A DNA stretch of 64,000 nt from Psychrobacillus sp. OK028. Its GTDB lineage: Bacteria > Bacillota > Bacilli > Bacillales_A > Planococcaceae. Below the pieces are notes generated by a model. The model was given only the letters and a program-made list of their open reading frames with translations, made no database searches and was not told the origin of the DNA. Shown piece after piece: positions 7,999-16,431 of the stretch. The translations under genes were made by a program, and so were the position numbers. How positions within the stretch are numbered: position 1 is the first letter of the stretch; each line of letters opens with the position of its first letter. The stretch covers positions 1-64,000 of the forward strand of contig NZ_FNHY01000009.1 in assembly GCF_900103605.1 (NCBI RefSeq), read 5' to 3'.

Positions 7999-9306
7999 TT
8001 GGACGAACAAATAAAAGATTTTCTACCCTTTTATAAATTTGCAGCAGAGCATGTAGCAGTAGGAATTCACGCTATTGACCTATCTGGTAAAACCATTATT
8101 TATAACGAAAAAATGAAAGAAATTGAAGGTCTAAATTTAACAGACGTTGTCGACCGATCTATCTTTGAACTTTTCCAATTTGAACAACAAGAAAGTACAT
8201 TACTTAAAGTATTACATAGCGGAGAACCAGTTTTACGTGCTAAACAGACGTACTGGAATCGAAATGGACAAGAAATAACTACTATTAATGATACTTACCC
8301 TATACTGCAAGATGAAAAACTTGTAGGGGCAGTTGAATTTTCTCGTGATATTACCGCTTTAGAACGTCTAATTTATCAGCCTTTAAAGCGTTACAATGAA
8401 GCAATCACCCTTTCTAGCATTACAGCAGTGTCGATGGAAATGCAGGAAGTACTAGAACGCTCGATCAAGGCTGCGCATGTACGTCTACCTGTACTTTTAG
8501 TGGGAGAAGCTGGTACTGGCAAGGATTTAATAGCTGAAGGTATTCACAATCAGCTTTCGCCCGTAAATAAACAGTTTATCTCACTCTATTGCCATAGCTC
8601 AGATAGTTTTTTAATCAGTAAATTTAAAAAAGAGCTTTCTGATATGTCGTACTGTACAATATTTTGTGAAAGAATTGATTTATTATCCCTTGAATTGCAA
8701 AATGAACTCTTGCAAATTCTTTCTGCAAATGAAGCAGGACAAAATTTATATATTGCAAGTATTGGTGAAGATCCGGTAGATTTAATATCTTCGAACAAGT
8801 TGAGTAAAGAGCTATATTACTATTTTGCACAGGTAACAATAAGTATTCCACCTTTACGGAAACGCACGGAGGATATCCTTCCTTTTATGAATGATTACTT
8901 TAATCGTTATTTAAATCGCTATGGATCCACCATTCAGGAGATTGATGAGGATGTAATCCAAGCTTTTTTGATGTATGAATGGCCTGGTAATCTTAAAGAA
9001 TTGGAATTACTACTGGATGAAATTAGCTCAATGGTTACAACGGAGCAAGTACTAAAGTTTGATATGCTGCCTTTACACTTCAAGCTTAAAGTTCAGGATT
9101 TTAATGAGACTTCTAGGAAAGCAGAGGATTTTGTCATTACTTCCGATAAAGAATTGCTTCCACTTGATGAATATTTGCGTTCTGCAGAGAAATATTATTT
9201 ACAAAAAGCGTTAGATAAATTCGACGGCAATATTACAAAAGCTGCTGAAGCACTAGGTATGAGCAGGCAAAATTTACAATACAGAATACGTAAGATGAAG
9301 AAATAA
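7999..9306 (+). CDS. RocR-like AAA+ regulator lacking the GAFTGA loop
   Basis: 435 residues from the TTG at 7999, which has GAGGTGAG just upstream; an upstream in-frame GTG at 7972 lacks such a site. Order: PAS sensor domain (~10-115), AAA+ domain (~140-355) and a Fis-type helix-turn-helix at the C-terminus (NITKAAEALGMSRQNLQYRI). Walker A (GEAGTGKD, 169-176) and the arginine region PLRKR are present. Between them the segment that should hold the sigma-54 contact motif GAFTGA is about 15 residues short and unrecognisable, and Walker B reads TIFCERI instead of the usual hydrophobic-DE. Known RocR activates sigma-L promoters; this homologue probably cannot do that and may act at sigma-A promoters. 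Divergent from rocA, its likely target. Confidence 0.85.
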   Translation: MDEQIKDFLPFYKFAAEHVAVGIHAIDLSGKTIIYNEKMKEIEGLNLTDVVDRSIFELFQFEQQESTLLKVLHSGEPVLRAKQTYWNRNGQEITTINDTYPILQDEKLVGAVEFSRDITALERLIYQPLKRYNEAITLSSITAVSMEMQEVLERSIKAAHVRLPVLLVGEAGTGKDLIAEGIHNQLSPVNKQFISLYCHSSDSFLISKFKKELSDMSYCTIFCERIDLLSLELQNELLQILSANEAGQNLYIASIGEDPVDLISSNKLSKELYYYFAQVTISIPPLRKRTEDILPFMNDYFNRYLNRYGSTIQEIDEDVIQAFLMYEWPGNLKELELLLDEISSMVTTEQVLKFDMLPLHFKLKVQDFNETSRKAEDFVITSDKELLPLDEYLRSAEKYYLQKALDKFDGNITKAAEALGMSRQNLQYRIRKMKK

Positions 9307-9311
9307 AAACT

Positions 9312-9425
9312 ATAGATCTCATTTAAGCATATTAAATAGTGAAATCCGATCAACGTTGATTTCTGCTCCAGACCGAAACCAGCAATAATTGTATTCTATT
9401 AAAAACCGCAAAATTTACTACAAGA
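9312..9425. other. Intergenic stretch with remnant of a dispersed repeat
   Basis: No gene. TGATTTCTGCTCCAGACCG (about 9357-9375) resembles TGATTTCCGCTCAGGTCGG at the edge of the GC-rich palindromic element near 30.45 kb, suggesting a decayed partial copy. Confidence 0.35.
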
Positions 9426-9471
9426 AAAAAGGAGTTCTACAGTGACTTTCTTTACTGTAGAACTCCTTTTT
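9426..9471. terminator. Bidirectional terminator
   Basis: A long perfect stem, AAAGGAGTTCTACAGT with its complement, around a short loop, with A- and T-runs on the flanks. It ends both the RocR-like gene and the convergent yugI. Confidence 0.93.
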
Positions 9472-9844
9472 ATAGTGCCGATTTTTTAATCCAGTCGGCT
9501 AATTTTTCTTTTAATGTATTAAACCCTTCTTCGTCATGTTCATCTACACGATCTTGAAGTGATTTCCGAGGTCTATCATCACGTTTAGGTAGTGTTGGTT
9601 TTTCTTGGAGCTCTCTCATCGATAAGCTAATTTTCCCAGCCTCATCGTCAATCTCTAGAATTTTCACCTCTACCTTTTGCCCTACAGTTAAAAATTCTTC
9701 CACTTCTTTTACATAGCCGTATGTGATTTCCGAAATATGCACGAGGCCCTGTGTTTGCTCATCTAAGCCTACAAAGGCACCGTATGGCTGAATCCCTGTA
9801 ACTTTACCCGTGACAACATCTCCCACCTTGTATTTTTGAGTCAT
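9470..9844 (-). CDS. yugI: S1 RNA-binding domain protein (general stress protein 13 type)
   Basis: 124 residues. One S1 domain (about 5-75): the beta-barrel signature VGDVVTGKV, GAFVGL, GLVHISEI and the closing ISLSMRE are all present. The C-terminal ~50 residues are charged and probably flexible. Matches B. subtilis YugI/GSP13 and the Listeria CvfD family, ribosome-associated proteins that tune translation under stress. The start ATG at 9844 is in a good context. It shares its terminator with the convergent regulator gene. Confidence 0.9.
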   Translation of the reverse strand: MTQKYKVGDVVTGKVTGIQPYGAFVGLDEQTQGLVHISEITYGYVKEVEEFLTVGQKVEVKILEIDDEAGKISLSMRELQEKPTLPKRDDRPRKSLQDRVDEHDEEGFNTLKEKLADWIKKSAL

Positions 9845-9918
9845 AATCCCTTCCTACTTTCTTATATACGTTATAGTCATGTTAAATTATAACATAGGAG
9901 GAAGTATGACGGCAAAAA

Positions 9919-12048
9919 TCACTGAGTTGGCATAAACGGTGGTCTCCATCCGTTTTCAGTTTTAATGAGCTGAAAACCAATTACCTTTTCATCTCCAAAA
10001 TTACGCGAATCGGGATTTCTTGTAAGCTTTACGTATCCTTCCCCCTTAGAGGTTTCTTCAAATTCCATTTTTGTAAATTCAGACTTAATATCGTCTATAT
10101 TCAGGTGTGGCGCGCTCATGTATTCTTCTTTTGGTATCTGTATCCACTCTTCGTCTTTAATATACAATGCATACTGTGTTTCATAGTCCTTAAGCTGGTT
10201 TGAGTAATAATACAACCCTACAATTTCCTCAGGTGTAGCCTCTTTTAATATAGTTTGATCATGCGTTCCAGCGAATAATTTATATAATCCATGGACTTGT
10301 TGGACAAAATTTTCGTCCACTAGAGTTGGATTACTTACAAAGTAATCCTCTACCCCATGGATTCTCCAAATATCATCACTTTCTAGATAGAGAAGTAAAT
10401 CGTAGCTAACTTGATTTCCTTTCTCTTGCCCGATATAAGTCTTTAAATATTTTTCGTCTTGGATTAAATGGTCTTTATTAAAGTAAAGATTTTTAGAGCC
10501 TTCTCGTATAATATTCTGTAGAGTCGGATTATCTATGAAATCTTTTTTATCATGCTCTTTTTTAAATGCACTACTCATCAACTCCCACATTACTTCACGG
10601 TTATTTTCACCGTCTGCATAATAATATAAGAGAATGGTTTCTATCGGACCAACTCCATGAAGTACTAATGGATCGAAGTTTCGGTTAAATTCTTTATATA
10701 ATTCATGTACACCATACAAAGCATAGGGAGTTTCTAAACTTCTCTCTTCTCCATCCGGTAATATTGAAAACCAATCTAATTTTGTTGTTTCAAGCGAACC
10801 TTCTAAAGCCATAATGTAATAATCTCTAAGTTGCTCTATGTCTAATAATTTATAAGTTTCGTTGTATTTCCAATCACTCGCATTCATAGATGCAACAACA
10901 GGCTTCATCAATGTAGCAATTGGAGATACACCTGGGATATTAACTAGCGATTCCCAAACCATACGTGTGTCCGTATTTATTTCATTGTTTTCATTGAACA
11001 TTTCGTTTATATCTGAAGGAAAAAGAATAGTCTCTGCAAGATCAAAGTAATAATTTTCAAATCGGAAATGCATACCTGTATCTTGCATTGTATTTAATAG
11101 TGTAAATTCTATTTCTCCTAAATAGTAGCCTAGGACAGAAAAATCTTGTTCCTCTAGCAAATTAGCTATTCCATAACCAGGAATCGAACTATAAAGTGAC
11201 AAATAGCGTGACTCATTTTCATCTAGAACAGTAAAGAGATCTCTTGTAAATAAGGCCCAATCAGGTACAACCTGAAATGCCGTTCCATCTGCATTAACAG
11301 TCAATTTTAATCCCTGCTTAGGTAACACTTCAATCATGCTCTGTATTTCTTCCGGCATATTATAACGATTTGCAATGAGAATATGCTCACTAAGTTTTCC
11401 ATCGTGTTTCGCAGATTGGACCAGTGCATCGTGATCATATAGCAGAGATTCATAAAAATTAATTAAATGCTCTGACTTAGCTATAAATTCGTGTATAAAA
11501 CTGATACTTTGACCTTCATCGAGTTTTCCTTTGTTAATCGTTTCTTCAACCATTTCAGACGGCAACTTTAATCTTTCCATAGCAAATTGGTATCCGTCTT
11601 TTATAGATAAGTCGTCATTTTTCCCCTCCAAAGTCCCAGGACTTATTTGTGCAGCGAAAATAGTGTCTGCATATTGAACAAATTCCAAGGTCGCAAATTG
11701 TTCTTTATCCAATTGGAGCATCTGTTGACGTTTTAACCGTTCCCTTTCATATTGTGTTTCCAATTTCTTTATATCATCTTCACTATATGTTTGATCATTT
11801 GTGGTCCCTTCGTTAATATCATGTAGAAAAGTTGTTCCCAAAATCCCAATGATAAACACACTAGCTATACTAACTGCCCACACAGTAATTTTTTGCCACT
11901 TGAATCCTTTATCTTTCCTTTCAATTGGAGCCATCCTATTTTCATCTTCTATCTTCCTTAAAATTTCATCAGTATCTACAGATGAAGGTAAACGATCATA
12001 GGATGATTTTAAAAGGTTTAAGCGTTCTTCTAATTGTTTATCGTCCAT
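9919..12048 (-). CDS. Large membrane protein, probable anti-sigma factor
   Basis: 709 residues. The start is the ATG at 12048 behind GGAGGAG; an ATG at 12063 overlaps that site. Residues 1-50 are charged and cytoplasmic, a single membrane helix spans about 52-75, and the remaining ~630 residues lie outside the membrane. No zinc HxxxCxxC anti-sigma motif is present. The outer part is acidic and holds at least two similar stretches around LLYYYADG and GLYYYSNQ, which hint at an internal repeat. It overlaps the upstream ECF sigma gene by 11 bases, the usual arrangement for a sigma/anti-sigma pair, and that is the main reason for the call. The family of the large domain is not recognised. Confidence 0.7.
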   Translation of the reverse strand: MDDKQLEERLNLLKSSYDRLPSSVDTDEILRKIEDENRMAPIERKDKGFKWQKITVWAVSIASVFIIGILGTTFLHDINEGTTNDQTYSEDDIKKLETQYERERLKRQQMLQLDKEQFATLEFVQYADTIFAAQISPGTLEGKNDDLSIKDGYQFAMERLKLPSEMVEETINKGKLDEGQSISFIHEFIAKSEHLINFYESLLYDHDALVQSAKHDGKLSEHILIANRYNMPEEIQSMIEVLPKQGLKLTVNADGTAFQVVPDWALFTRDLFTVLDENESRYLSLYSSIPGYGIANLLEEQDFSVLGYYLGEIEFTLLNTMQDTGMHFRFENYYFDLAETILFPSDINEMFNENNEINTDTRMVWESLVNIPGVSPIATLMKPVVASMNASDWKYNETYKLLDIEQLRDYYIMALEGSLETTKLDWFSILPDGEERSLETPYALYGVHELYKEFNRNFDPLVLHGVGPIETILLYYYADGENNREVMWELMSSAFKKEHDKKDFIDNPTLQNIIREGSKNLYFNKDHLIQDEKYLKTYIGQEKGNQVSYDLLLYLESDDIWRIHGVEDYFVSNPTLVDENFVQQVHGLYKLFAGTHDQTILKEATPEEIVGLYYYSNQLKDYETQYALYIKDEEWIQIPKEEYMSAPHLNIDDIKSEFTKMEFEETSKGEGYVKLTRNPDSRNFGDEKVIGFQLIKTENGWRPPFMPTQ

Positions 12049-12595
12049 GTTTAACTCCTCCATTCATTTGCAATGCTGATTTTAATAATGCTTTTGCTCT
12101 CATTAAACGGATTTTAATCGTCGATAACGGAACATTTAATACTTCAGCAATTTGTTCGTATGATAATTCATGGAAGTAAAACATTACTATAGGATGACGA
12201 TATTTTTCATCGAGTGTCTGAATGGCATTATGGAGTTCTCGGTCTTCTTCAAATATTAAAACTCGGTCTTCTGCTGATTTGGTCGTATAATTTAATCCAC
12301 CTTCAAAATTTAACTTCTGTTCCTTCACTTTTTCTTTTGTTTCTTTTCTGTAATAATCTCTTGCAGTATTTAAAGTGATTTTATATAACCACGTCGTAAA
12401 TCGTTCTCGCTGAAATTGATGTAAAAATCGATAAAGCTTTACAAATACTTCTTGAGTGACATCTGGAATATCATTGACCCGAACGCCACACTGGAACGCA
12501 AATTTTTCAACTGTCCGATGATGTATGTGTATTAGTTCTGTATATGCAGCTTTGTCCCCCTGTTGTGCTCGCTCAATTAACTCAAGCTCTACCAT
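12038..12595 (-). CDS. ECF-type RNA polymerase sigma factor
   Basis: 185 residues. Sigma region 2 spans about 10-90 (DIPDVTQEVFVKLYRFL and FTTWLYKITLNTARDYYR are the core-binding and -10 recognition parts). Region 4 covers about 115-170, with the helix-turn-helix LSYEQIAEVLNVPLSTIKIR. A charged linker lies between. No region 1 or 3, as expected for group IV sigma factors. GGGAGG sits close to the ATG. Overlaps the following transmembrane gene, so an envelope signal released through that protein is likely. The assigned set (SigW, SigX, SigM and so on) cannot be decided from sequence alone. Confidence 0.9.
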   Translation of the reverse strand: MVELELIERAQQGDKAAYTELIHIHHRTVEKFAFQCGVRVNDIPDVTQEVFVKLYRFLHQFQRERFTTWLYKITLNTARDYYRKETKEKVKEQKLNFEGGLNYTTKSAEDRVLIFEEDRELHNAIQTLDEKYRHPIVMFYFHELSYEQIAEVLNVPLSTIKIRLMRAKALLKSALQMNGGVKHGR

Positions 12596-12723
12596 AGTCC
12601 TCCCTCTCTCTCTGTTGCTCTAATAATGATACGAAAGATTATTTTAAATTGTTTCACATTTCCCTGCATTTTCTTTAAATCCCCGTATAGAATAAGACTG
12701 TCCTATAAAACGGAGGGGTTATC

Positions 12724-14057
12724 GTGTCGAACCGAGAACATTTTAGTTCTAAAATCGGATTAATATTAGCAGCAGCTGGAAGTGCAATTGGCCTAGGCGC
12801 AATCTGGAAATTCCCATATATAGCAGGAACTAATGGAGGAAGTGTTTTTGTAATCTTGTTTATTCTCTGTACGCTACTTATTGGTCTACCAATACTACTT
12901 GCTGAATTTATCATTGAAAAGGTCAAGCAGATGCAGTAACAAGCTTTAAAAAACTCGCACCGGGGAGACCATGGTTTTTAATCGGATGTACCGGTTTTGT
13001 CTTTTCTTTTATCATATTATCCTTCTATAGTGTTGTCGGCGGGTGGATTTTATCGTATTTGTTCCGTTCCATTACATTTAGCTTAAGTGGGAGTCAAGAA
13101 ACATTCTTTAATGATTTATTTAATACAGTAATTTCCAATCCCTGGGAGGTAGTAATTGCTCAAGCAACCTTCATACTGCTAACGATTTGGATTGTATCGG
13201 GTGGGATTAAAGGAGGAATTGAGAAAGCAAGTAAGTGGATGATGCCGCTATTGCTAATATTCTTTGTCATATTAGCTATTCGCTCCCTAACACTAGACGG
13301 TGCTTTTGAAGGGATCAAGTTTTTATTGGTTCCGAATTGGTTCTATTTTACATGGGAAACAGCTTTACTTGCTTTAGGACAGGCTTTCTTTTCTTTAAGT
13401 GTAGGTGTTTCTGGCATGATTACGTATGCGTCCTATTTGCCAAAAGAAACAAACATAAGTACTTCTGCACTAAGTGTGTCTTTACTGAACATTGGAATAT
13501 CCATTATGGCAGGACTCGTAATTTTCCCAGCTGTTTTTGCATTAGGTTTTTCACCCGATGCAGGACCTGGATTAGCTTTTATCATTATCCCTGCCGTATT
13601 TGACCAAATTATGTTCAGTCAATTTTTCCTGATATTATTTTTTATTCTACTTTTGTTTGCAACACTTACCTCCTCAATCAGTATGTTAGAAATAGTTGTA
13701 TCAATTGGCATTAAAACTAAATATGATAGAAGGAAAAGGGCTGCCTGGGTATATGGATTTCTTATATTCTTATTAGGAATTCCTAGTGCTTTGTCCTTTG
13801 GCATACTTTCAGATGTTCGCTTGTTAGGTATGTCTGTTTTTGACTTTGCCGATTTCCTAACTAGTAGTATCGGTCTACCGTTAGGAGCATTATTTATATC
13901 CGTATTTGCGGGCTTTCATTTTTCAAAATCTATGCTCATCCATGATCTTAATGTGAATAATTTCCTTTTAAATTCTTGGTATATCATCATACGTTTTGCA
14001 GCACCGATGGCAATAATAATCGTTTTGGTCCAAGGTGTCATGAAACTTTTAATGTAA
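12724..14057 (+). pseudogene. Sodium:neurotransmitter symporter family transporter, frameshifted
   Basis: A single NSS (YocR-like) gene split by a one-base deletion. The first frame (12724-12939) gives the N-terminal 71 residues, including the substrate/Na+ site [14 protein letters not shown] in helix 1. The frame is lost at TCATTGAAAAGG (12911-12922); the other frame resumes directly with GQADAV, continues through SFYSVVGGW and runs to 14057. One extra base near 12916-12920 would restore a 444-residue protein, the normal family length. The GTG start has CGGAGGGG upstream. The family moves amino acids or related compounds with Na+. Because only one base is missing and the rest is well conserved, the defect is either recent or a sequencing error. 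Confidence 0.88.
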
Positions 14058-14147
14058 TAATTGTACTTTTTCTGACATTATTATCAAGGGTACTAAAATA
14101 AATTGTGTTATAATATAATAATAATTAAGACAGGGGTGGATGGAATT

Positions 14148-14360
14148 ATGAAAAAAGATTTACATGTACAATTACGTCAATTAAGAGAAGAACGTAGTAT
14201 AACATTAGAAACTTTGGCATTAAAAACAAGAATTGGTACAGGAAAGCTTGAAGCTTATGAGTCAGGAAAAGAAACTCCATCCGTACAAACAATCTTGAAA
14301 TTATCCAATGCGTTGGAAGTTCCAGCTTCTAATTTATTAGACGGCATACAAGAAGCGTAA
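14148..14360 (+). CDS. Small XRE-family helix-turn-helix regulator
   Basis: 70 residues, nearly all of it one Cro/C1-type helix-turn-helix (LRQLREERSITLETLALKTRIGT, helix 2-3 about 17-35; recognition continues to SVQTILKLSNALE). The start is the ATG at 14148 behind AGGGGTGG; a frame opening at 14103 lacks a site. No sensor domain. It stands alone between the broken symporter and yugE with its own terminator, so its target is unknown. Overlapping TATAAT strings at 14109-14119 could be its -10. Confidence 0.85.
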   Translation: MKKDLHVQLRQLREERSITLETLALKTRIGTGKLEAYESGKETPSVQTILKLSNALEVPASNLLDGIQEA

Positions 14361-14366
14361 TAATAA

Positions 14367-14403
14367 GAAAAAGCTTTCGGCATCTAAACCGAAAGCTTTT
14401 TTT
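14367..14403 (+). terminator. Terminator after the XRE gene
   Basis: Stem AAAAGCTTTCGG with its complement around CATCTAAA, followed by a T-run; also usable from the convergent yugE side. Confidence 0.92.
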
Positions 14404-14406
14404 CAT

Positions 14407-14667
14407 TTATATAATACATTTCATTTCGTATTTTAGCGCGATTAGCTTATAAGAAATATCCATACATTTTTCTAAAGGAATCCATTCTTCAAAAGAATGC
14501 TCATAAATTTCCTGAATTTTTTTCGCCAATTCAGATGGATGATCTATGTTTTGCAAATATGCGACTACATCTGCCGTTTCTGTTTCATAGGCATGTTCTC
14601 CAATATGAAAAGGATCCCATTGTTGCAATGTCCAAACTGCTTTTCTATTCATTTCAATTGTGTCCAT
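14407..14667 (-). CDS. yugE: DUF1871 family protein YugE
   Basis: 86 residues from the ATG at 14667 (GAAGG upstream), the same length as B. subtilis YugE; an in-frame GTG four codons earlier is less likely. Mostly helical, with the DUF1871 signature WDPFHIGE.YETE and a C-terminal YKLIALKYE. No catalytic motif and no tested function. As in B. subtilis it neighbours patB, here divergently across a 77-base gap holding an 8-bp inverted repeat. Confidence 0.82.
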   Translation of the reverse strand: MDTIEMNRKAVWTLQQWDPFHIGEHAYETETADVVAYLQNIDHPSELAKKIQEIYEHSFEEWIPLEKCMDISYKLIALKYEMKCII

Positions 14668-14678
14668 TTTTACCTTCA

Positions 14679-14701
14679 CCTATCTAGATTTATTAGATAG
14701 G
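14679..14701. promoter_or_regulatory. Inverted repeat, candidate operator between yugE and patB
   Basis: CCTATCTA-N7-TAGATAGG, a perfect 8-bp inverted repeat. It lies three bases before TATAAT (14704-14709), the probable patB -10, so it covers the -35 position. No T-run follows, so it is not a terminator. The binding protein is unknown. Confidence 0.5.
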
Positions 14702-14744
14702 GTTATAATAACATAATAAATATAAATTGAAAGGGGAAATTATT

Positions 14745-15911
14745 ATGTCAATTTTTTCTACTGTTTTTAATCGACGAAATACATATTCTGCAAAATGGGA
14801 TATGTTAGAAGAAATATATTCAATTCCTGATGCTTCGGAGATACTGCCTATGTGGGTAGCAGATATGGATTTTGCCATCCCGTCCGTTATTATTGATGCA
14901 TTACAAAAACGATTGGAACATCCTGTTTTCGGTTATGGAATTACACCAGAAGAAACAAAGTCAGCACTTAAAAACTGGGTCGCAGATAAACATCAGCTAA
15001 TGATAAAAAATGAGTGGATTATGTTTCGCCAAGGAGTAATACCAGGAATAGTTGAAGTGATTGAAGCTTTTACGGAGGTTGGGGACAAAGTGCTTATACA
15101 CACTCCCGTGTATCCACCATTTATGAGTGTACCAAAAAATTTAGACAGACAAGTAGTTACTAGTCAGTTAATAGAGAAAGACAATTCTTATGTAGTTGAC
15201 TGGGAATCATTTGAAGAATGTTTGAGTAAGGATGTTAAAGTTTTCATCTTATGCAATCCACATAATCCAGGTGGAAAAGTATGGAGCAAGGACGACTTAA
15301 CGAAAATGGCTACACTCTGTCAGCAATATAATGTGTTAGTGTTATCCGATGAAATTCATTCAGATTTAATTTTTGAGCCAAATAAACATATTCCTATGCT
15401 AAGTGTAGCTAATGTTCCAAATAACATCATTACACTTATGGCTCCAACAAAAACATTTAATCTTGCAGGAATCCAAGCTGCAGCTATGATCGTTCCAGAT
15501 GATAAAAAACGACAAGTGATAGAGAATCTCGCGATGATTCGTGGATACATGGGCTTGAATGTATTTTCACTTACAGCACTTCAAACCGCTTACGAACAAG
15601 GCACCCCTTGGCTAGAGGAACTGTTAGCCGTATTGTCTTTGAATATGGACTATGTTGTGGAGCATCTATCGAAAATTGAGGGCATAAAAGTTTCCAAACC
15701 TGAGGGCACCTATTTAGTTTGGATAGATTATCGTGGGACAGGTCTTTCCGAAGAAGAGATAATGGATAGACTTCTAACTGTAGGTAAACTTGCTCTGGAA
15801 CCTGGTTCTAAGTATGGTCAAGGCGGAGAAGGATTTCTGCGCATGAATGTTGCCTGTCCACTCTCTACTGTGGAGGATGGAGTGGCACGTTTCGTTAAAT
15901 CACTTCAATAG
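14745..15911 (+). CDS. patB: PatB/MalY-type cystathionine beta-lyase
   Basis: 388 residues; B. subtilis PatB has 387. A fold-type I PLP C-S lyase that cleaves cystathionine and related cysteine conjugates to pyruvate, ammonia and a thiol, also an aminotransferase. The cofactor site shows NPHNPGG, SDEIHSDL and the Schiff-base lysine in APTKTFNLAG. The N-terminal LPMWVADMDF is a family signature. The start is the ATG at 14745 behind AAAGGGGAA. A hairpin terminator follows. The cofactor lysine and adjacent yugE make the assignment firm. Confidence 0.93.
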   Translation: MSIFSTVFNRRNTYSAKWDMLEEIYSIPDASEILPMWVADMDFAIPSVIIDALQKRLEHPVFGYGITPEETKSALKNWVADKHQLMIKNEWIMFRQGVIPGIVEVIEAFTEVGDKVLIHTPVYPPFMSVPKNLDRQVVTSQLIEKDNSYVVDWESFEECLSKDVKVFILCNPHNPGGKVWSKDDLTKMATLCQQYNVLVLSDEIHSDLIFEPNKHIPMLSVANVPNNIITLMAPTKTFNLAGIQAAAMIVPDDKKRQVIENLAMIRGYMGLNVFSLTALQTAYEQGTPWLEELLAVLSLNMDYVVEHLSKIEGIKVSKPEGTYLVWIDYRGTGLSEEEIMDRLLTVGKLALEPGSKYGQGGEGFLRMNVACPLSTVEDGVARFVKSLQ

Positions 15912-15928
15912 ATATCGTTAGAAACAAT

Positions 15929-15969
15929 AAAGTGGAGATTTATGACTGATGTCATATTCTCCACTTTTT
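15929..15969 (+). terminator. Terminator after patB
   Basis: Stem AAAGTGGAG with CTCCACTTT and an inner GAC/GTC pair, followed by a T-run. Confidence 0.88.
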
Positions 15970-16022
15970 ATTTTTGAGCTAAAACGGAGCTTTCATCAAA
16001 AGTTACGTATAAAGTAGTCATC

Positions 16023-16104
16023 TTTAGTTGATTTACTTTCAGGTTTCCTATTTAGTTGGAATTTTGAAGAGTTTAGTTGGAATATTAGTCGCTTTAGTTG
16101 GAAT
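16023..16104 (+). repeat. 21-bp periodic array, core TTTAGTTGGAAT
   Basis: Three cores, TTTAGTTGGAAT, begin at 16051, 16072 and 16093, exactly 21 bp apart, with 9-bp unrelated spacers (TTTGAAGAG, ATTAGTCGC). A fourth, degenerate TTTAGTTGATTT starts at 16023. The 12+9 architecture equals that of the arrays at 37.9, 54.7 and 55.9 kb although the core is different. The array lies between the terminators of patB and of the convergent 16209 gene. Confidence 0.75.
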
Positions 16105-16155
16105 AGGTTATTATCCCCAAATATATAAGGACCACTTTACTACCATACTTACACG

Positions 16156-16202
16156 AAAACCCTAAAAAGTCCCTCCAACAAGAAAGGTCTTTTTAGGGTT
16201 TT
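16156..16202 (-). terminator. Terminator after the small membrane protein gene
   Basis: Stem AAAACCCTAAAAAG with CTTTTTAGGGTTTT. The stem itself ends in T residues on the minus strand; usable in both directions. Confidence 0.8.
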
Positions 16203-16208
16203 CATCTT

Positions 16209-16415
16209 TTATCTATTAAGTTTATCTTTTTTGGCTTGCATAATTTTATCTTCTAATACTTTTGCTTTTTCTGCATCTTTTTTAGACTTTTTCTGTAACC
16301 ATCTAAAGACGAATATACAAACAATTATTAAAACAGCTAATTCGATTACGACAGGTATATATTCCGACTTGTCTTCTGGAAAATACAAAAAAGCTAGTTG
16401 TAAAAACGAAAACAT
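16209..16415 (-). CDS. Small single-pass membrane protein of unknown function
   Basis: 68 residues. One hydrophobic helix (about 19-39, YIPVVIELAVLIIVCIFVFRW) after a short, partly hydrophobic N-terminus, then a strongly basic/charged tail of about 28 residues (KKSKKDAEKAKVLEDKI) likely to be a cytoplasmic coiled helix. GAGGAG precedes the ATG and a terminator follows, so it looks like a real gene. No family recognised. It is 16 bases downstream of the cyclophilin lipoprotein gene and may share its transcript. Confidence 0.7.
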   Translation of the reverse strand: MFSFLQLAFLYFPEDKSEYIPVVIELAVLIIVCIFVFRWLQKKSKKDAEKAKVLEDKIMQAKKDKLNR

Positions 16416-16431
16416 ATATACACTCCTCTAA

